A stretch of DNA of 64,000 nucleotides from Rachicladosporium sp. CCFEE 5018 (GCA_002077045.2 KZ111146.1:1464017-1528016); one strand, 5' to 3'. Shown: positions 52,686 to 63,582, numbered from the stretch's first letter. A program made the numbers and translations. The notes: generated from the letters alone by a model not told the origin.

Positions 52686-55225
52686 TTAAGATTTATAAGT
52701 CACGCTCCGCCCGCCACCCTCTCTCTGCTTCCCCGTCCTGCCCAACCCCTTCGGCCCATCCAGACTCTTTGTCCAAGGATTCGCCTTCTTTCGCGCCTTC
52801 TCCGCGGCTTTCATCTCGTCCCTACTTAACCTCGGAGGATTAAGAATACTAGCCGCAGTCGTGTAATCGAAAGCCTCTTCCTCTTCGACAGCGGGAGGCG
52901 TGGCGTCGACGGTACTGGAGGCGGCGGCGCGCTTGGCTTCTTTGCGCGCTTTCTTGCGCTCGGCTTTGGCGCGTGCTACTTCGTCGGCATCTGGGGAGAG
53001 CGCTAGGGTGTTGGAGGTGCGGTCTAGGTCAGAGTGAGGGCGTTTCTTGGGCTTGGAGAGGGCGGAGAGGATGAATGTGTTTTCGCCATCTTCTTCCTCT
53101 GCTGGTGCGAGTTGAGGCGCTGGGGTAGCTGCCGGTGAAGGTGCGATTGGTGTTTGCAAGGTGCTCGGATCTGCGAAGATCTCTGCTGTGAGTGGAGGGA
53201 GAGGTACATTGAGTTCGATGGCTGGCGTGGTGGTGATTTTGCGGGTTTGAGGGTCAGTGTTTGGCTTGGAGGCGCCCCAGAACATGCTCGTAACGCTTCT
53301 GAGAGGAAGTAGTGCGCTCGCGAGGATGCCGTTGCTGGTGTTCGAGATAGTAGGTACCTCCTTAGTGGGCAAGAAGTCGGCAACACCAGCGATGCCTTTT
53401 GCCGCTTCATTGGAAGCAGCCCTTTCAAGAGCTTTCTTGTAGTAGTGCGGATCGATCTGCGCGAGCACTTCGAGGAGATCAGGTCCATCGGCACTACCAG
53501 CTTTGGCCTCTGCAATCAGACTAACAATTTCATCCGCTCGGGATCTAATGGTCTGCGTTGCTGGCTGAGCGGCACTGAGCAATTCTGCGCGATTTGTAGG
53601 GACTGCCTGAGGGAGCGTGAAGAGCATGTGATTTGGCATGATGTAGTGCACGCTGTCGTCTTGCTCTCGCGCGACATCATCACGCCACTTGTGCAAAGCG
53701 CGGAAGATCGCGAACTCCACTTTGTTCAAGGTTGCCGGTGTTCGAGACACCAGCTTGTACCAGCCACCTGAGCCTTGACCGAAGTCAAAGTCGTACACCG
53801 GATGTTCGTAACGCTGCAACGCATAGTCCTTCGATCGCTCGCATACGTCGTACACCTTGTCTTTCTCGAAGTTGGGTGCATGGAAGTCTGATCGCTCGAT
53901 CAGCTCGTTCCGCATGTGGTCATATATGTAGAGCAGGTAGTGCGTATCGCTCCGTGCGTAGTCCAACAATTCCTTCGATAGCGGCCTCATTCGCCAGTCT
54001 GCTGTTTGGTACTGCTTTTGCGCTTGCACACCTGTAAACCTCTGCAGAAGGTACGCATAGCTACCACCAGGGTAGCCCAATACGCGAGACGCATGATGAG
54101 TGTCGAACAATCCTACGAGATACAGACCAAGATCTCGTTGAAGCCAGATGCTATCCATGTGCGCTCCATGCAACACCTTGACCACTGACGGATCGGCGAA
54201 CACCTCATTCAGGCATTGCAGCTTCCGCCGCCAGGGCTTCAGCGTGTCCACTATCCAGTCTCGGTCACGTGTGCTGATCTGCATGAGACTGACGATGCCT
54301 ATATACGATCGCTGGTCGTGGTGCTCCAGATCGATCGCTATGAGTTTGACTTTCTTCAGCTCCTCAAGCATGTCAAACAAAGCCTCCTCTGTGTCTACGA
54401 AAGTAGCTGTCGTCGTTTCGAAGGGATGATATGAAATCGGCGCAGCGTATGTATACACTTCTGCAGGATACCGGTATTGCTCGATCTCGAGTTGGTAGGG
54501 ATGGGGAAATCTGTGACCGAAGTCAGCTTCAATGTACTGAACCCGACGGCCTCGCTTGAGCTTGACGTGTTTATGGTCAAGCCCAAGCTCGGAATATATA
54601 AGTAGATGAGCCACGTACTGTGACGCAGTCTCGTCGTCTGATGCGACAGGCGCAGTGTCTAGGGGTACTGTAGCATGGGGCTTGTGCGAGAGCAATGGCT
54701 GGAACGGTGCATTCTCCCTATTCGTAGGTACATGATCGAAGAGCAGTTGAGGCTTTTCAATGTCCTGCACCCTCACAGCTGCGCTCACTCGCGAGGGCCG
54801 TGCAGCTACTTTGCCAACCGGAGTCTTTATCCACAGGTTAGCTTCCCATTGCATCTTACCATAACCACATGACAAACCTGCTCCCTCGGACTCAACCTCT
54901 TCACCGCGCCCGTAAAGTCATCCAAGGCAGTATCGGCCCTCTCCAGCAAGCTGTCGACGACATCAACGACCTGGGCCCAATTGTTCTCGACATCGTCCAT
55001 GTCGCGCAAGGTCGGACGTACGTGGTCCGCATGCGCCGTCGCAGAGCCCAGAAGACGATTCGTAAGACTGAGAAGACGGGCATTCTGGGCATCAAGCGCG
55101 GAGGCCAACGAAGCATCGATGGTGCGGTGGAAGGGCAGGTCTTCGGCGGCGAGAGCGATGGCGCTGCGGGTGGTGTCGAGGAGGGCGGAGGTGAGGGTGG
55201 AGTGGAGGGTCGGGAAGTCGTCCAT
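52686..55225 (-). CDS. RRP6: Exosome exonuclease Rrp6
   Basis: Two exons (55225-54878, 54824-52686) joined by a 53-nt intron (GTTTGT, GCTAAC branch site, TAAAG) encode about 828 residues. Rrp6 is the nuclear 3'-5' exoribonuclease of the RNA exosome, processing rRNA and snoRNA and degrading aberrant RNA. The N-terminal PMC2NT domain (about 1-110, which binds Rrp47/Lrp1) lies in exon 1. The DEDD-Y nuclease follows: D281 and E283 in AIDLEHHDQRSYIG, Asp in HGAHMDSIWLQRD, and Asp/Tyr in YARSDTHYLLYIYD. Then come an HRDC domain (VEFAIFRALHKWRDDVAREQ) and a Lys/Arg-rich tail with nuclear-signal character (ERKKARKEAKR). All four acidic residues are present, so the enzyme should be active. Confidence 0.95.
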
Positions 55226-55546
55226 AGTGGGTGTTGCTAAGCTGATGTGGAAAAGAGAATGTGCATCGAAGCACTATAATAATGTCGACGTGTTTGCAAT
55301 GCACATTTTCTGGCGATGGTGATGTCAAAGCTTCAGCGGCCAAACTTTATTTGAGCCGCATGTCTCACCTCAGCCCTACAAGCTCACCGAGATGCTGTTC
55401 TTTAAGGTTGACCATCCATGTCCTCATCGCGATTTTAGGGTTTTTGTAATTGGAAGCGTTTCGTATATCAAATCGTACGCCATATTCCGCGATCGTCTGA
55501 CTTAGCTCACAACTGAGACCACCTCCCGAATCCTCGTCGCTACAGC
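55226..55546. other. Divergent promoter region of RRP6 and MDM35
   Basis: About 320 bp shared by the two head-to-head genes. No clear TATA or other element was recognised. Confidence 0.4.
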
Positions 55547-55992
55547 ATGTCCGCATCGATTAGTTCGGACTGCAACGAGGTGAAAGAGTAACTTCAGACT
55601 ACATCGTTACTTTGTAGCCATTATCTGATCTCAAACAGACGCTACGACTCCTGCTTCCTCAAATGGTACAGCGAAAGTTAGTCTGCCACATAACGGAAGG
55701 CCGTCGCCATATCTGACGCTTGTCCAGAGTTCCTTCGAGGCACCGCCAAGGAAGATGAATGCGAGCCGCTGTTCAAGCAGTACAAAACCTGCATCACGGT
55801 GCGTCCTCCCATCCCAGTGTACGCTCTACAAGGCGTACAGCTGACATGTGATAGAAAGCGCTCAAAGACCGTGGCATCGATACCATGATCGAAGAAGCCC
55901 GCGCTGACAACAAGGAGAACGACATGGAGTTCATGAAGGTCGCGAGATGTACGACTCTATCGTGTTTTCGCTACTATACTTCGACGCACTGA
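55547..55992 (+). CDS. MDM35: Mdm35/TRIAP1-type intermembrane-space protein
   Basis: Four small exons, 55547-55587, 55639-55676, 55728-55798 and 55855-55992, with introns of 51, 51 and 56 nt. The spliced protein of about 95 residues carries a perfect twin CX9C motif: C9-x9-C19 and C38-x9-C48, within ERYDSCFLKWYSEKFLRG. This is the Mdm35 (TRIAP1) family, which partners Ups1/Ups2 (PRELI) lipid-transfer proteins in the mitochondrial intermembrane space and is imported and oxidised by Mia40. There is no presequence, as expected. The C-terminal end is uncertain. Reading through gives a short Cys-containing tail ending at 55992; a further intron from about 55940 to 56006 with a CTGAC branch site is a possible alternative and would end the frame near 56052. 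Confidence 0.85.
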
Positions 55993-56404
55993 CATGGTCT
56001 CGACAGGAAATTGCCAGTTGCAAAGAAGACCAGAGCCTACTATGCAATCACTAGACGACTGAGCCGAGGCCGCGAGATCAACTCCATTCAACACCCACGC
56101 ACAACCAGCCGCGCGCGCCACGACCACCGGACAGAGGCCGACGATGCTCTCTCAGCCGCTGGAGAGGGCACTGGGAGGACCGTACGCTGTCATGCGCCAA
56201 AGATACCTGCGCTGCGACAGAGAGCTGACCGCAGCTACCGATGAGCACCGCGGATCCTGCAGCTAGCGATGGTAGCAGGCATAGCGCGGACAGTGTGTTC
56301 GATGAAGATCTCCACTCAGACAATCTGAGGGACTGTATGAGGAGCAGGCCGCAATCTAGGTATCTCAGAATCTATTGAGTCTATAGCTGGCACAGCACCT
56401 CACA
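55993..56404. other. Convergent intergenic region
   Basis: About 410 bp between MDM35 and the RNase T2 gene. A possible last exon of MDM35 may lie near 56007-56052. Otherwise nothing was recognised. Confidence 0.35.
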
Positions 56405-57901
56405 TTACAAAGCCTGCCAGTCGATCTCAATCCCAACACTATGCCCAGTACCCGTGTACACAGTCACCTGCGTACTTCCACTCGCAGTACTATCAGTTGA
56501 GAATCCACTGCCTTGATAAACCAACGCCTTCCCACTAGCAGTGAACTGCGCCGCTGTGACGCCAGATCCGCAAGTGAACTTTCCACTCACGATTCCGCAC
56601 GTTCCTTTCGAGGAACTCAGACTGAACGTGCTGCCTGAAGCGGTCGCGGTGAAGGTAGCGCATGTGCCGCTCGTGTACCATGTACCTGCCGAGATGAGGC
56701 AGCCTTTCTGAGTGCCAGAGGTGACGACATTGAGGTAGCCCTTCCCAGAGAAGGCCGTTCCAGGCGCCGCAGTAGAGGTAGGGCTCGAGGTCGACGCTCG
56801 TGTGGAGGTCGGAGTGGAAGACGTGCCCTTGGGGAGGTACTTGATCCCTGTAGCAGGGCACGTGGACTTTGTGAGAGAGTCGGCTGCTTGAAAAGTGCCA
56901 GATTGTACAGAGCCCATTGTGTTGAAAAAGTACCACAGTTCGTTCAATGCGCCACTACTGCAGCCAAGGTAGACGCTGTGCCCACCATGTGCTTGTGTCA
57001 AGGCGCTCTGGATCTGCGCGCTCGTGTACGTCGTAGTCGAGCTCGGGGTAATACCAGCCGCTGCCAGCCAGTCATAGCTCGGCAACGACTTGAACAGAGA
57101 GACGGTGCGTTCGAAGAAGTCAACAGCCTCTTCCGTCGGCTGGTAATTCGTGTAGCAATCTGGATCAAGGGTAGAGATGCAAGTGCCGTGCTTAGCCCAT
57201 TCGTGCTCCCAAAATGACTCATCGTTACCCTGGTAGTCTTTCCAGTACGTTTGCATGTAGGAGAGTGTGTCTGGACTGGCAGCCTTCAGAATCGCGGTGA
57301 TGTTGGTGTAGGCGCGGGTGTCGTCGCAGTTGGCCTCATACGTGCCATCGCAGTTGTCGGGCCTGTGGCAAGTGTCAGCGGCTTATCTCTCTCCGCTTCT
57401 TCGAACCCTTGGGCGCTGTCATTTGCCGGTGTTTGCAGTGAAGGGCTGTATGGCTGTATCCGTGATAGACTCAAATTCAGAGTGAACAGCATCACGATGA
57501 GTCTGCTGTCTCGTGCAGATGTCGAGCGACAACCGGACTATCGCATGTGCGCACACAGTAGCACAGGGGCCCGGAGACCGGGAATGAGGTAAAGGTGATG
57601 TTGCCGTAAAGGGAGATAGTGCCACTTACCAGAGCCCATGAACCGTCCATGAATTGCTAGGTCCAGTCGGTGGCGACGAATCCCAGAATTGCGTCTGCAG
57701 GAGAGAGCCGCCAGGTGCATTGAAGCAGCAGAGGTTCGTCTGGACAGTGGTATTGTGACATGATAGTTGCGGATTATTGCATGTCGCTGATGCTCGCGTC
57801 GACAGCTGGCTCAGCCGATTTGGACTCGTGCCAGCTAATACTGACTGGCCTAGCCCAAAGGCTGAGAGAGCGAAAGACGAGAGGGATCGAACAGAAGGCA
57901 T
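56405..57901 (-). CDS. Secreted ribonuclease T2
   Basis: Two exons (57901-57630 and 57362-56405) give about 409 residues. The 267-nt intron (GTAAGT, CTGAC branch site, CACAG) splits a Trp codon and restores the active-site block SWTVHGLWPDNCDGTY. RNase T2 enzymes cleave RNA at acidic pH through a 2',3'-cyclic intermediate. Both conserved active-site segments are present: VHGLW (first catalytic His) and FWEHEWAKHGTC (second His with Glu and Lys). The N terminus MPSVRSLSSFALSAFGL fits a signal peptide. After the catalytic domain comes a Ser/Thr-rich linker and a C-terminal domain of about 110 residues (near KGYLNVVTSGTQKGCLIS) seen in filamentous-fungal RNase T2 proteins. Secretion for nutrient scavenging is most likely; an effector-like role is only a possibility. 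Confidence 0.92.
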
Positions 57902-58448
57902 TTTGTCGGCGATGGCAGTGCTGGCTTCCTCAGCGTGCTGGGAGACTGCGCCATTATATGCTCCTCGCAACCACGCCATACTTCTGCTCTGCCTGCCTTT
58001 CCGGGCAGCGCTCCGTACACAATGCCAGGCTAATGCAAGTCACCGTTGCTTTGCTTCGGCGTCACAAGCAGGTCCTAGGTAGCACGCCGATGTCCTATGC
58101 CAAGGTCATGCAGCAATGTCATGGACATGAGGCATGCTGTCAGCCAGTCAAGCTCCTCTGACGCGGATGTCTGGCATACTGTCTCAGGTTCTAGCAAGGG
58201 CGTGCGCGGAGCTTGTCGTCTAGTTGGCTGTCGGTGCCGAATTGGTGATCTGCATTAGCTTTCAGGTACCGGCGATCTCACAACGACGTCAGCCAACAGA
58301 AGTGCTGTGGTGGCGTTTACAGGGCTTCTCCGGACGGGCGCTTCGGTCGGAGACGAGCCTAAATCTGTGCTAGTGGGAGCCGAGGTGCAGGTAAGCTGCT
58401 GCAATCTTGAGGCTCGTAGACAATGGAGTTTAGATTGGTATTGCAAAG
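57902..58448. other. Divergent promoter region
   Basis: About 550 bp between the RNase T2 gene and the hydratase gene. No recognised elements. Confidence 0.4.
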
Positions 58449-59417
58449 ATGCTCTCGAGGGTCAGCCGTTATGGCGTTCGACGACAATGGCTGACGGCCG
58501 CGACTGAGATCACTCAACGACGAAGCTATGCGACACAGCTCGGTAGCGCGATCAAGATCTCGTCCATCCCAGCCCCGCAGACTGGAAACATTGTTGTGTT
58601 GTCCTTGAACAGATTGAGATCTCGGAATGCCATATCGACGCAATTGCTGTCCGAGTTGAACGATGTGGTCGAGAACCTACACTCCGAGGGCACCAAGTCC
58701 GCGACCCGCGCCTTGATCCTCGCCAGTGAGAGCGATGATGCTTTCTGTGCTGGAGCGGACTTGAAGGAACGCCGGACCATGTCGACAGACGAGTAAGTCG
58801 CTTATCGAGAATCCGTACCGTATGCAAGCCTTTGATAATCTCGCAGAGTCCAGACCTTCCTCACCAACCTCCGCCACACCTTCACCCGTCTCTCCACCCT
58901 CCCAATACCCACAATCAGCGCCGTAGGCAGCACAGCCTTCGGAGGCGGCCTCGAGCTAGCTCTCACCACAACCCTCCGAGTCTTCGCCTCCAATGCTCAA
59001 GTAGCCCTACCCGAGACTCGACTCGCCATCATCCCGGGTGCAGGCGGAACATACCGCTTGCCTGCCCTGATAGGCGCAGCTCGCGCCCGAGATCTCATTC
59101 TCACTGGCCGCCGGATCTCTGGCCCAGAAGCGTACTTCTTCGGGCTCTGCGATCGGCTCGTGGACGTTACGGCAGAGGAAGCGAAGGCACCCGGTGTTGC
59201 GAGGGGAAAGGTGCTGGAGGCCGCTGTCGCTGTTGCGACGGAGATATGCGAGGGCGGGCCAATTGCTATCACAGCTGCATTGCAGGCTGTCAATGGGTGG
59301 CAGGCGGGAGAGAAGAGTGAGAATGAGGCTTATAAGCATGTGTTACCGACGGAAGATCGAATGGAAGCGCTACGAGCGTTCGGAGAGAAGAGGAAGCCTG
59401 TGTTCAAGGGAAGGTGA
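58449..59417 (+). CDS. Enoyl-CoA hydratase family, methylglutaconyl-CoA hydratase-like
   Basis: Two exons (58449-58792, 58847-59417; 54-nt intron) give about 304 residues. The crotonase fold is clear: DAFCAGADLKERRTMS forms the oxyanion-hole and CoA region, followed by STAFGGGLELALTTTLRVF, the catalytic-acid region LPETRLAIIPGAGGTYRLP, and the typical GRRISGPEAYFFGLCDRLV. The whole resembles mitochondrial AUH/methylglutaconyl-CoA hydratase of leucine breakdown, which hydrates 3-methylglutaconyl-CoA to HMG-CoA. The N terminus (MLSRVSRYGVRRQWLTAATE ... RRSYA) is a strong mitochondrial presequence with an RRSYA-type cleavage site. The C-terminal FKGR end is intact. Family is certain; the exact substrate is inferred. 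Confidence 0.9.
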
Positions 59418-59757
59418 GGATGAGGTGAGAGGAGACTGTATGCATATACTGTAGAGACATACACACATGTAGCAGCACTCTTTCAGGCTTCAGGGTTCTA
59501 CCTTCTAAGTATAGTGCAGGCTGCTTGTCTCTGCATTTACAACCAAACCACGAAATATCAGGAGAACTGGCAGCCTCAGCACTGCCGCTACTGCTGGCTG
59601 CCATGGCTGACACCTTTCCGTCAGCAGCTGCCGAACAGAACCCAGCTTTTGACCCTTCCAGCCACAGCCTCGACTCCGCCTTCGGGCACCCGATTGACAG
59701 GTGTCTACTGCTGCCCACCAAGATCTATGAAGACCATGGTCTTCACACCTCTTAGTC
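59418..59757. other. Convergent intergenic region
   Basis: About 340 bp between two convergent genes. No signal recognised. Confidence 0.4.
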
Positions 59758-60435
59758 CTACTCACTGTCTGACTCGGCGCCTCCCGCCAGAGCCCTCTCG
59801 ACCTCCTGCCCCGTAGCGATCAGATCCTTGATGGCTTCCAGCAAAGACTTCCCGCCCACCACTCTGTCCGCAGCCTGCGCTGGCGATTCCATATCGTGAC
59901 GGCCGCAGTAGGCGAGCAAATTTGTATAGCCTAACGAAGCCAAGATCTCAGCCCTACTGGCACAGGTGTTAGCCTGTAGCCAAGCGTCGAAGCCGGAGGC
60001 CGCAGAGGCATCGTCGGCGGGTCTGCCGAGGGCGAGAGAGAGATTCTACGGACTTGTCAGACAGTGTGTGTTGCTTGTTTGAGTACTCTTGGTCCGTACA
60101 CGGATGGCGTCGGGATTGTCTGCGACTTTCTGAGCGAGGACGAGTGTCGCCACGATCTCATTGTAGTTGGCATGGAGCTGGCCCTCGAGTTGCTGGACGC
60201 GGGCCTCGAGAGCTGCATCTTCATCGCTGCCCTTAGCAGCGGTCTCAATGTACTGGAAGGTGTTTGCGTCGTCGGTGTCGATGACTGGAGGGAAAAGATC
60301 GGTGGGGTTGTCTTGCGTAGCGCTGTCATCAACACCGCGAAAGACGAACGCAGACCCAGCGACATCATTTGCGTGGCGACGGAGAGGTAGCTGGCGAACA
60401 AAGGCACCCGAACCGTTGGTGTAAGTATCAGACAT
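59758..60435 (-). CDS. Small protein of unknown function with a short coiled coil
   Basis: Two exons (60435-60100, 60045-59758; 54-nt intron GTACGG, CTGAC branch site, CGTAG) give about 207 residues. The splice joins NPDAIR to NLSLALGRPADD and extends the frame cleanly. The N-terminal third is polar (MSDTYTNGSGAFVRQLPL). A predicted coiled coil follows (EARVQQLEGQLHANYNEIVA), then a helical segment (FDAWLQANTCASRAEILASL) and an acidic C terminus (GGAESDSE). There is no signal peptide, membrane segment or catalytic motif. I do not recognise the family. The start at 60435 is the first Met that avoids an unlikely basic leader; an upstream in-frame codon would add 28 residues. Confidence 0.65.
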
Positions 60436-61363
60436 CTTCTGCTTGCTCGTGTAGTTAAGGATTCGAGGCACACGGTATAGTCTTTCGGTTTGATCTTGGA
60501 AGAGATGGGAGCACGGCAAAGAGTGGTTGTAGAGGCGAAGAAGTGAATGAAGGGATGGAGCTGACCTTATATGCTACGAGGGGTGCGGCATGTGTTGGCA
60601 CGAGGCCTTCGGGTCGATATTGCTTGACATGTGGTGACATGTGCGTCCAGTAGCCTGCGAGCTATAGCTACGATATCGGGAGACTGTCACTTGCTCGACC
60701 ATATGGAATCGTCAGAGCCATTGGAATTCTGAAAAAGATCTTAGGCCGTTCGGAGGGGATGTACGGCCAGCAGGTGTCGCAGGAATAGCCGCCATCTTCG
60801 GGATGGAGGGTTGAACTGGTGCTACGTTGCGAACAGCTAGGGGCTGCAGAGTATAACGTGATGCGGATGCGGTCGGGTTCGCACCAATGGTGCAGTAGGT
60901 CAGCTGCCATAGCCAACCACGTGAGTGACAGAAGAAGCGGACTGCTCGAGCAGTCGGCGCGAATGATGCCACTAGCAGACTACTTCCACGGACTGCAGTC
61001 TGTGCTGCCTAGGAGAGCCCAGGAAGGTGTGGCAATCTCGCCGACATTGCGCGCACTGATACACCGTCGCGGCGCTACATGTAGTAGCATCGTCATTCGC
61101 AGTGAATAGGTGAGATTAAGGTTAGAGACTTCCTCGCCAAGCACGATCAAGTATCGACGGGAAGGAACGAAGGTCAGCACCTGCCCACTTGAACGTGAAC
61201 ATGATAGAAATGTACTCAGCTGTACATGAGGCTGGATTGCTATCTCCATAAAGCGTAGGAGACGCACACGCCGGTCGCTTCCCAGGATTATCCTTCCCAA
61301 ACAAGAACGCCATATGCGATATCGCTCATCCCATCGTAACTACCAAACACTGAAAGGAAGCAT
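60436..61363. other. Intergenic region with a possible gene fragment
   Basis: About 930 bp between two minus-strand genes. A minus-strand frame starting at 61313 begins MAFLFGKDNPGKRPACASPT and continues 63 codons. Its opening faintly recalls small fungal proteins with a SPTLY-type motif, but the continuation does not. The adjacent frame 61300-60980 is open for 106 codons. Both may be chance or a decayed gene. No RNA gene or repeat was seen. Confidence 0.3.
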
Positions 61364-62488
61364 TTACACGCTTGTCTCTGGCCGCTCACCCTCCGCGACC
61401 ACTGCTGTTCCAAGCCCGCGATCCGGCGAGCTTCGCACCAACGCTTCTTGTCGTCTTGCTCGCAAGAAGTCCGTCACGCTTCGGATCAGTATGAACCATC
61501 CCACAATCATTAGTAGATAGCTCAACCACTCGCTCGTTGACAAGCCTGCGGCTGCCGTTGCTGCTGCGCCTGCCACTTTGCTCGGGTCGAAGTCGTGTGA
61601 ATTCGGATCTGGTGGTGTCCCGTCCGATGGAACATTCGGTATCGTATCGTCCGCTCGCCCATTCGAGGATGCATATCGCATCTGAAAGCCATACTGGACT
61701 AGTGTGATTCCAAGACCGGCGCGCGAGCCATGCTTTGCAGCGTGTGTAGTGTGTAGGAGATAGGTGAGGAGGAACCCAATGAGCTGGAACGACATCGAGA
61801 TGAGTGCGTTCCAGACAAACGAGAAGAGCGAGCCGACCAGCAGGCCATCCACGAAGACATCGTCGGGGTTACCGGTATGCGAGAAAGGCGAAAGGACTGT
61901 AGTCTCCCAATACGGCGGTGTGGCGTCTGCAGCAGCTTGTTCGTAGGTAGGCGGCTTCTCTTCGAGGTCTTCGCCAGGGCGCGGCTTCGCGCTGATGTTG
62001 GCGAAAACGCCATCATTGGCACCACTGCCGCCACCGTATACACGTCCACCCGGCGGCGGCGCAGCGAATATAGGGATCTCCGTCACTCTTCGCTGGGATA
62101 TCGTGGGTCGCGCCGCCTCCTCGACTTGCGTTTGGGTTGTTTCTGGCAATGTGCCACTTGGGGAAAGTGGAATCAGTCGTCGCTGGTCACGCGCATCGTC
62201 GTTCTCATCCTCATCGTCCGAGGGCGCATCGAAGGCATCATGCATGTTCCGCTCCTCTTCGCTCCTAGGCGCATTGCCGTCCGGTGACTCTCGTCGTGAG
62301 CTGGCGCGAGATCTGAACGAAGGTGGCGGCGAGTCTGGGAGCGGTATAGGCGAGTTGGTCATCGAATCGGTGTGGTCATCGTCGTCTTCCGCTGCGACCT
62401 GGAGGGGATATGTGTCAGCGGACGGTGGCGCTAAGCAAGTAGGCGACAGTAGGCTTACGCGCTCGTATTGCTGATCTCGTGAGCTCAT
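61364..62488 (-). CDS. BSD2: Bsd2-type Nedd4/Rsp5 adaptor
   Basis: Exon 1 62488-62459 (10 codons) and exon 2 62398-61364 are separated by a 60-nt in-frame intron (GTAAGC, CTGAC branch site, CTCCAG), giving about 354 residues. Bsd2 and mammalian NDFIP proteins are Golgi/endosome membrane adaptors that recruit the HECT ubiquitin ligase Rsp5 through PPxY motifs, for example to sort metal transporters to the vacuole. A PPxY motif is present in EEKPPTYEQAAAD. Three membrane segments follow: VDGLLVGSLFSFVWNALISM, FQLIGFLLTYLLHTTHAAKHG to LGITLVQYGFQM, and WLSYLLMIVGWFILIRSVTD. The N-terminal 180 residues are disordered, acidic and Ser/Pro-rich. The intron has no stop, so an unspliced reading would add 20 residues after QYER. 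Confidence 0.88.
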   Translation of the reverse strand: MSSRDQQYERVSLLSPTCLAPPSADTYPLQVAAEDDDDHTDSMTNSPIPLPDSPPPSFRSRASSRRESPDGNAPRSEEERNMHDAFDAPSDDEDENDDARDQRRLIPLSPSGTLPETTQTQVEEAARPTISQRRVTEIPIFAAPPPGGRVYGGGSGANDGVFANISAKPRPGEDLEEKPPTYEQAAADATPPYWETTVLSPFSHTGNPDDVFVDGLLVGSLFSFVWNALISMSFQLIGFLLTYLLHTTHAAKHGSRAGLGITLVQYGFQMRYASSNGRADDTIPNVPSDGTPPDPNSHDFDPSKVAGAAATAAAGLSTSEWLSYLLMIVGWFILIRSVTDFLRARRQEALVRSSPDRGLGTAVVAEGERPETSV

Positions 62489-62856
62489 GATCGAGCCAAT
62501 ACTAGTAGCGGAGAGGTGGTTGACTGTGGCGAAGAAGGAACGTGCGGATAGAGGGATGTATCGCCTGACTGCGTAATCGTTGCTTCTCGAAGGTAGGCAA
62601 GGCATCGTAACACTTGGTGGAGCAGCGATAAACTAAGGTGCGGCGCGGGCCGACCGGGTTTCATGCGTGGCAATTCTTCGATCTTGATCGCAGGAAGACC
62701 GCATTTCTGTGGATCATACACGCACGTCGAGCTTCTTTTGCAGAGGCGAAGGGCCACGTGAAGGGACTGGTATTTCTAGCCTCGAGGGCGGTGTTCGAGT
62801 GCGATTTCTCTGGTCCACAAGCGTATTGATCCGATCACGAAGGGCTGTATAGCAGT
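62489..62856. other. Divergent promoter region
   Basis: About 370 bp between BSD2 and EFM5. No recognised elements. Confidence 0.4.
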
Positions 62857-63582
62857 ATGTCGATCACGAGTCAGGACGATGGCGACGGTGATGTTCCATT
62901 CTTGTCTGCAGAGACTCTCCGACTGCTGCAAGAGTTCCAGTCCGAGAAAGACACTCGAGAGAAGCACTTCCAAGACCTCAAAGCGAATGCTGAGGCCAAA
63001 TTTGACGATGATGCTGCATTGACCATGGATGCCTTCGCGGAAGACTGGCAAGTCAGTCAGTTCTGGTATTCAGATGAGACCGCGCAGACTTTGGCTCGCC
63101 AACTACTTGACGGCGCTAATGCAGACAGCTGTATTGCTGTAGTATCTGCGCCCAGCGTCTACGTCCAACTACGAAAGCTGTTGACGGACAGAGTTGCGCG
63201 TCCAAGGCTGGTTTTGCTCGAGATCGACCAACGCTTCGAGGTCTTCGGTTCTGACTTTGTACCATATGACTTTCAAACCCCTTTAAAGCTACCTGTGGAC
63301 CTGAAGGGCAAATTCGACAGGATAATCTGCGATCCACCGTTCCTCTCTGACGAATGTCAAACGAGAACGGCGCTCACAGTCCGCTACTTGTCTCGGTCGT
63401 GGACTGCTAAAGACTTGATGTTGATATCTTGCACCGGAGAGCGAATGAACGAAACGATGCTGAGGTTGTATGGAAAATTGAAATTGAGACCTACGAATTT
63501 CGAGGTCCGACACAGCAAAGGTTTGAGCAATGAGTTTCGATGTTACTCCAATTTCGAATGCTCGGCGTGGCGGTGGGTGTGA
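62857..63582 (+). CDS. EFM5: eEF1A lysine methyltransferase Efm5
   Basis: An intronless gene of 241 residues, close to the family's usual size. Efm5 (YGR001C in yeast; METTL13/EEF1AKMT-type N6-adenine-like fold) methylates a lysine of elongation factor eEF1A using S-adenosylmethionine in the cytosol. The family hallmark DPPF is at residues 159-162 in RIICDPPFLSDEC. Other blocks are LSAETLRLLQEFQSEK, DWQVSQFWYSDETAQTLA, VLLEIDQRFEVFG and FRCYSNFECSAWRW. The older annotation for such proteins, N6-adenine methyltransferase, comes from the DPPF motif and is misleading. The ATG at 62857 gives the usual short acidic lead. Confidence 0.93.
   Translation: MSITSQDDGDGDVPFLSAETLRLLQEFQSEKDTREKHFQDLKANAEAKFDDDAALTMDAFAEDWQVSQFWYSDETAQTLARQLLDGANADSCIAVVSAPSVYVQLRKLLTDRVARPRLVLLEIDQRFEVFGSDFVPYDFQTPLKLPVDLKGKFDRIICDPPFLSDECQTRTALTVRYLSRSWTAKDLMLISCTGERMNETMLRLYGKLKLRPTNFEVRHSKGLSNEFRCYSNFECSAWRWV

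Noticed and set aside
15515..57629. Introner-like elements as the source of the six long introns
   Set aside because: By eye the six share no sequence beyond splice sites and branch-site motifs; kept only as a length observation.
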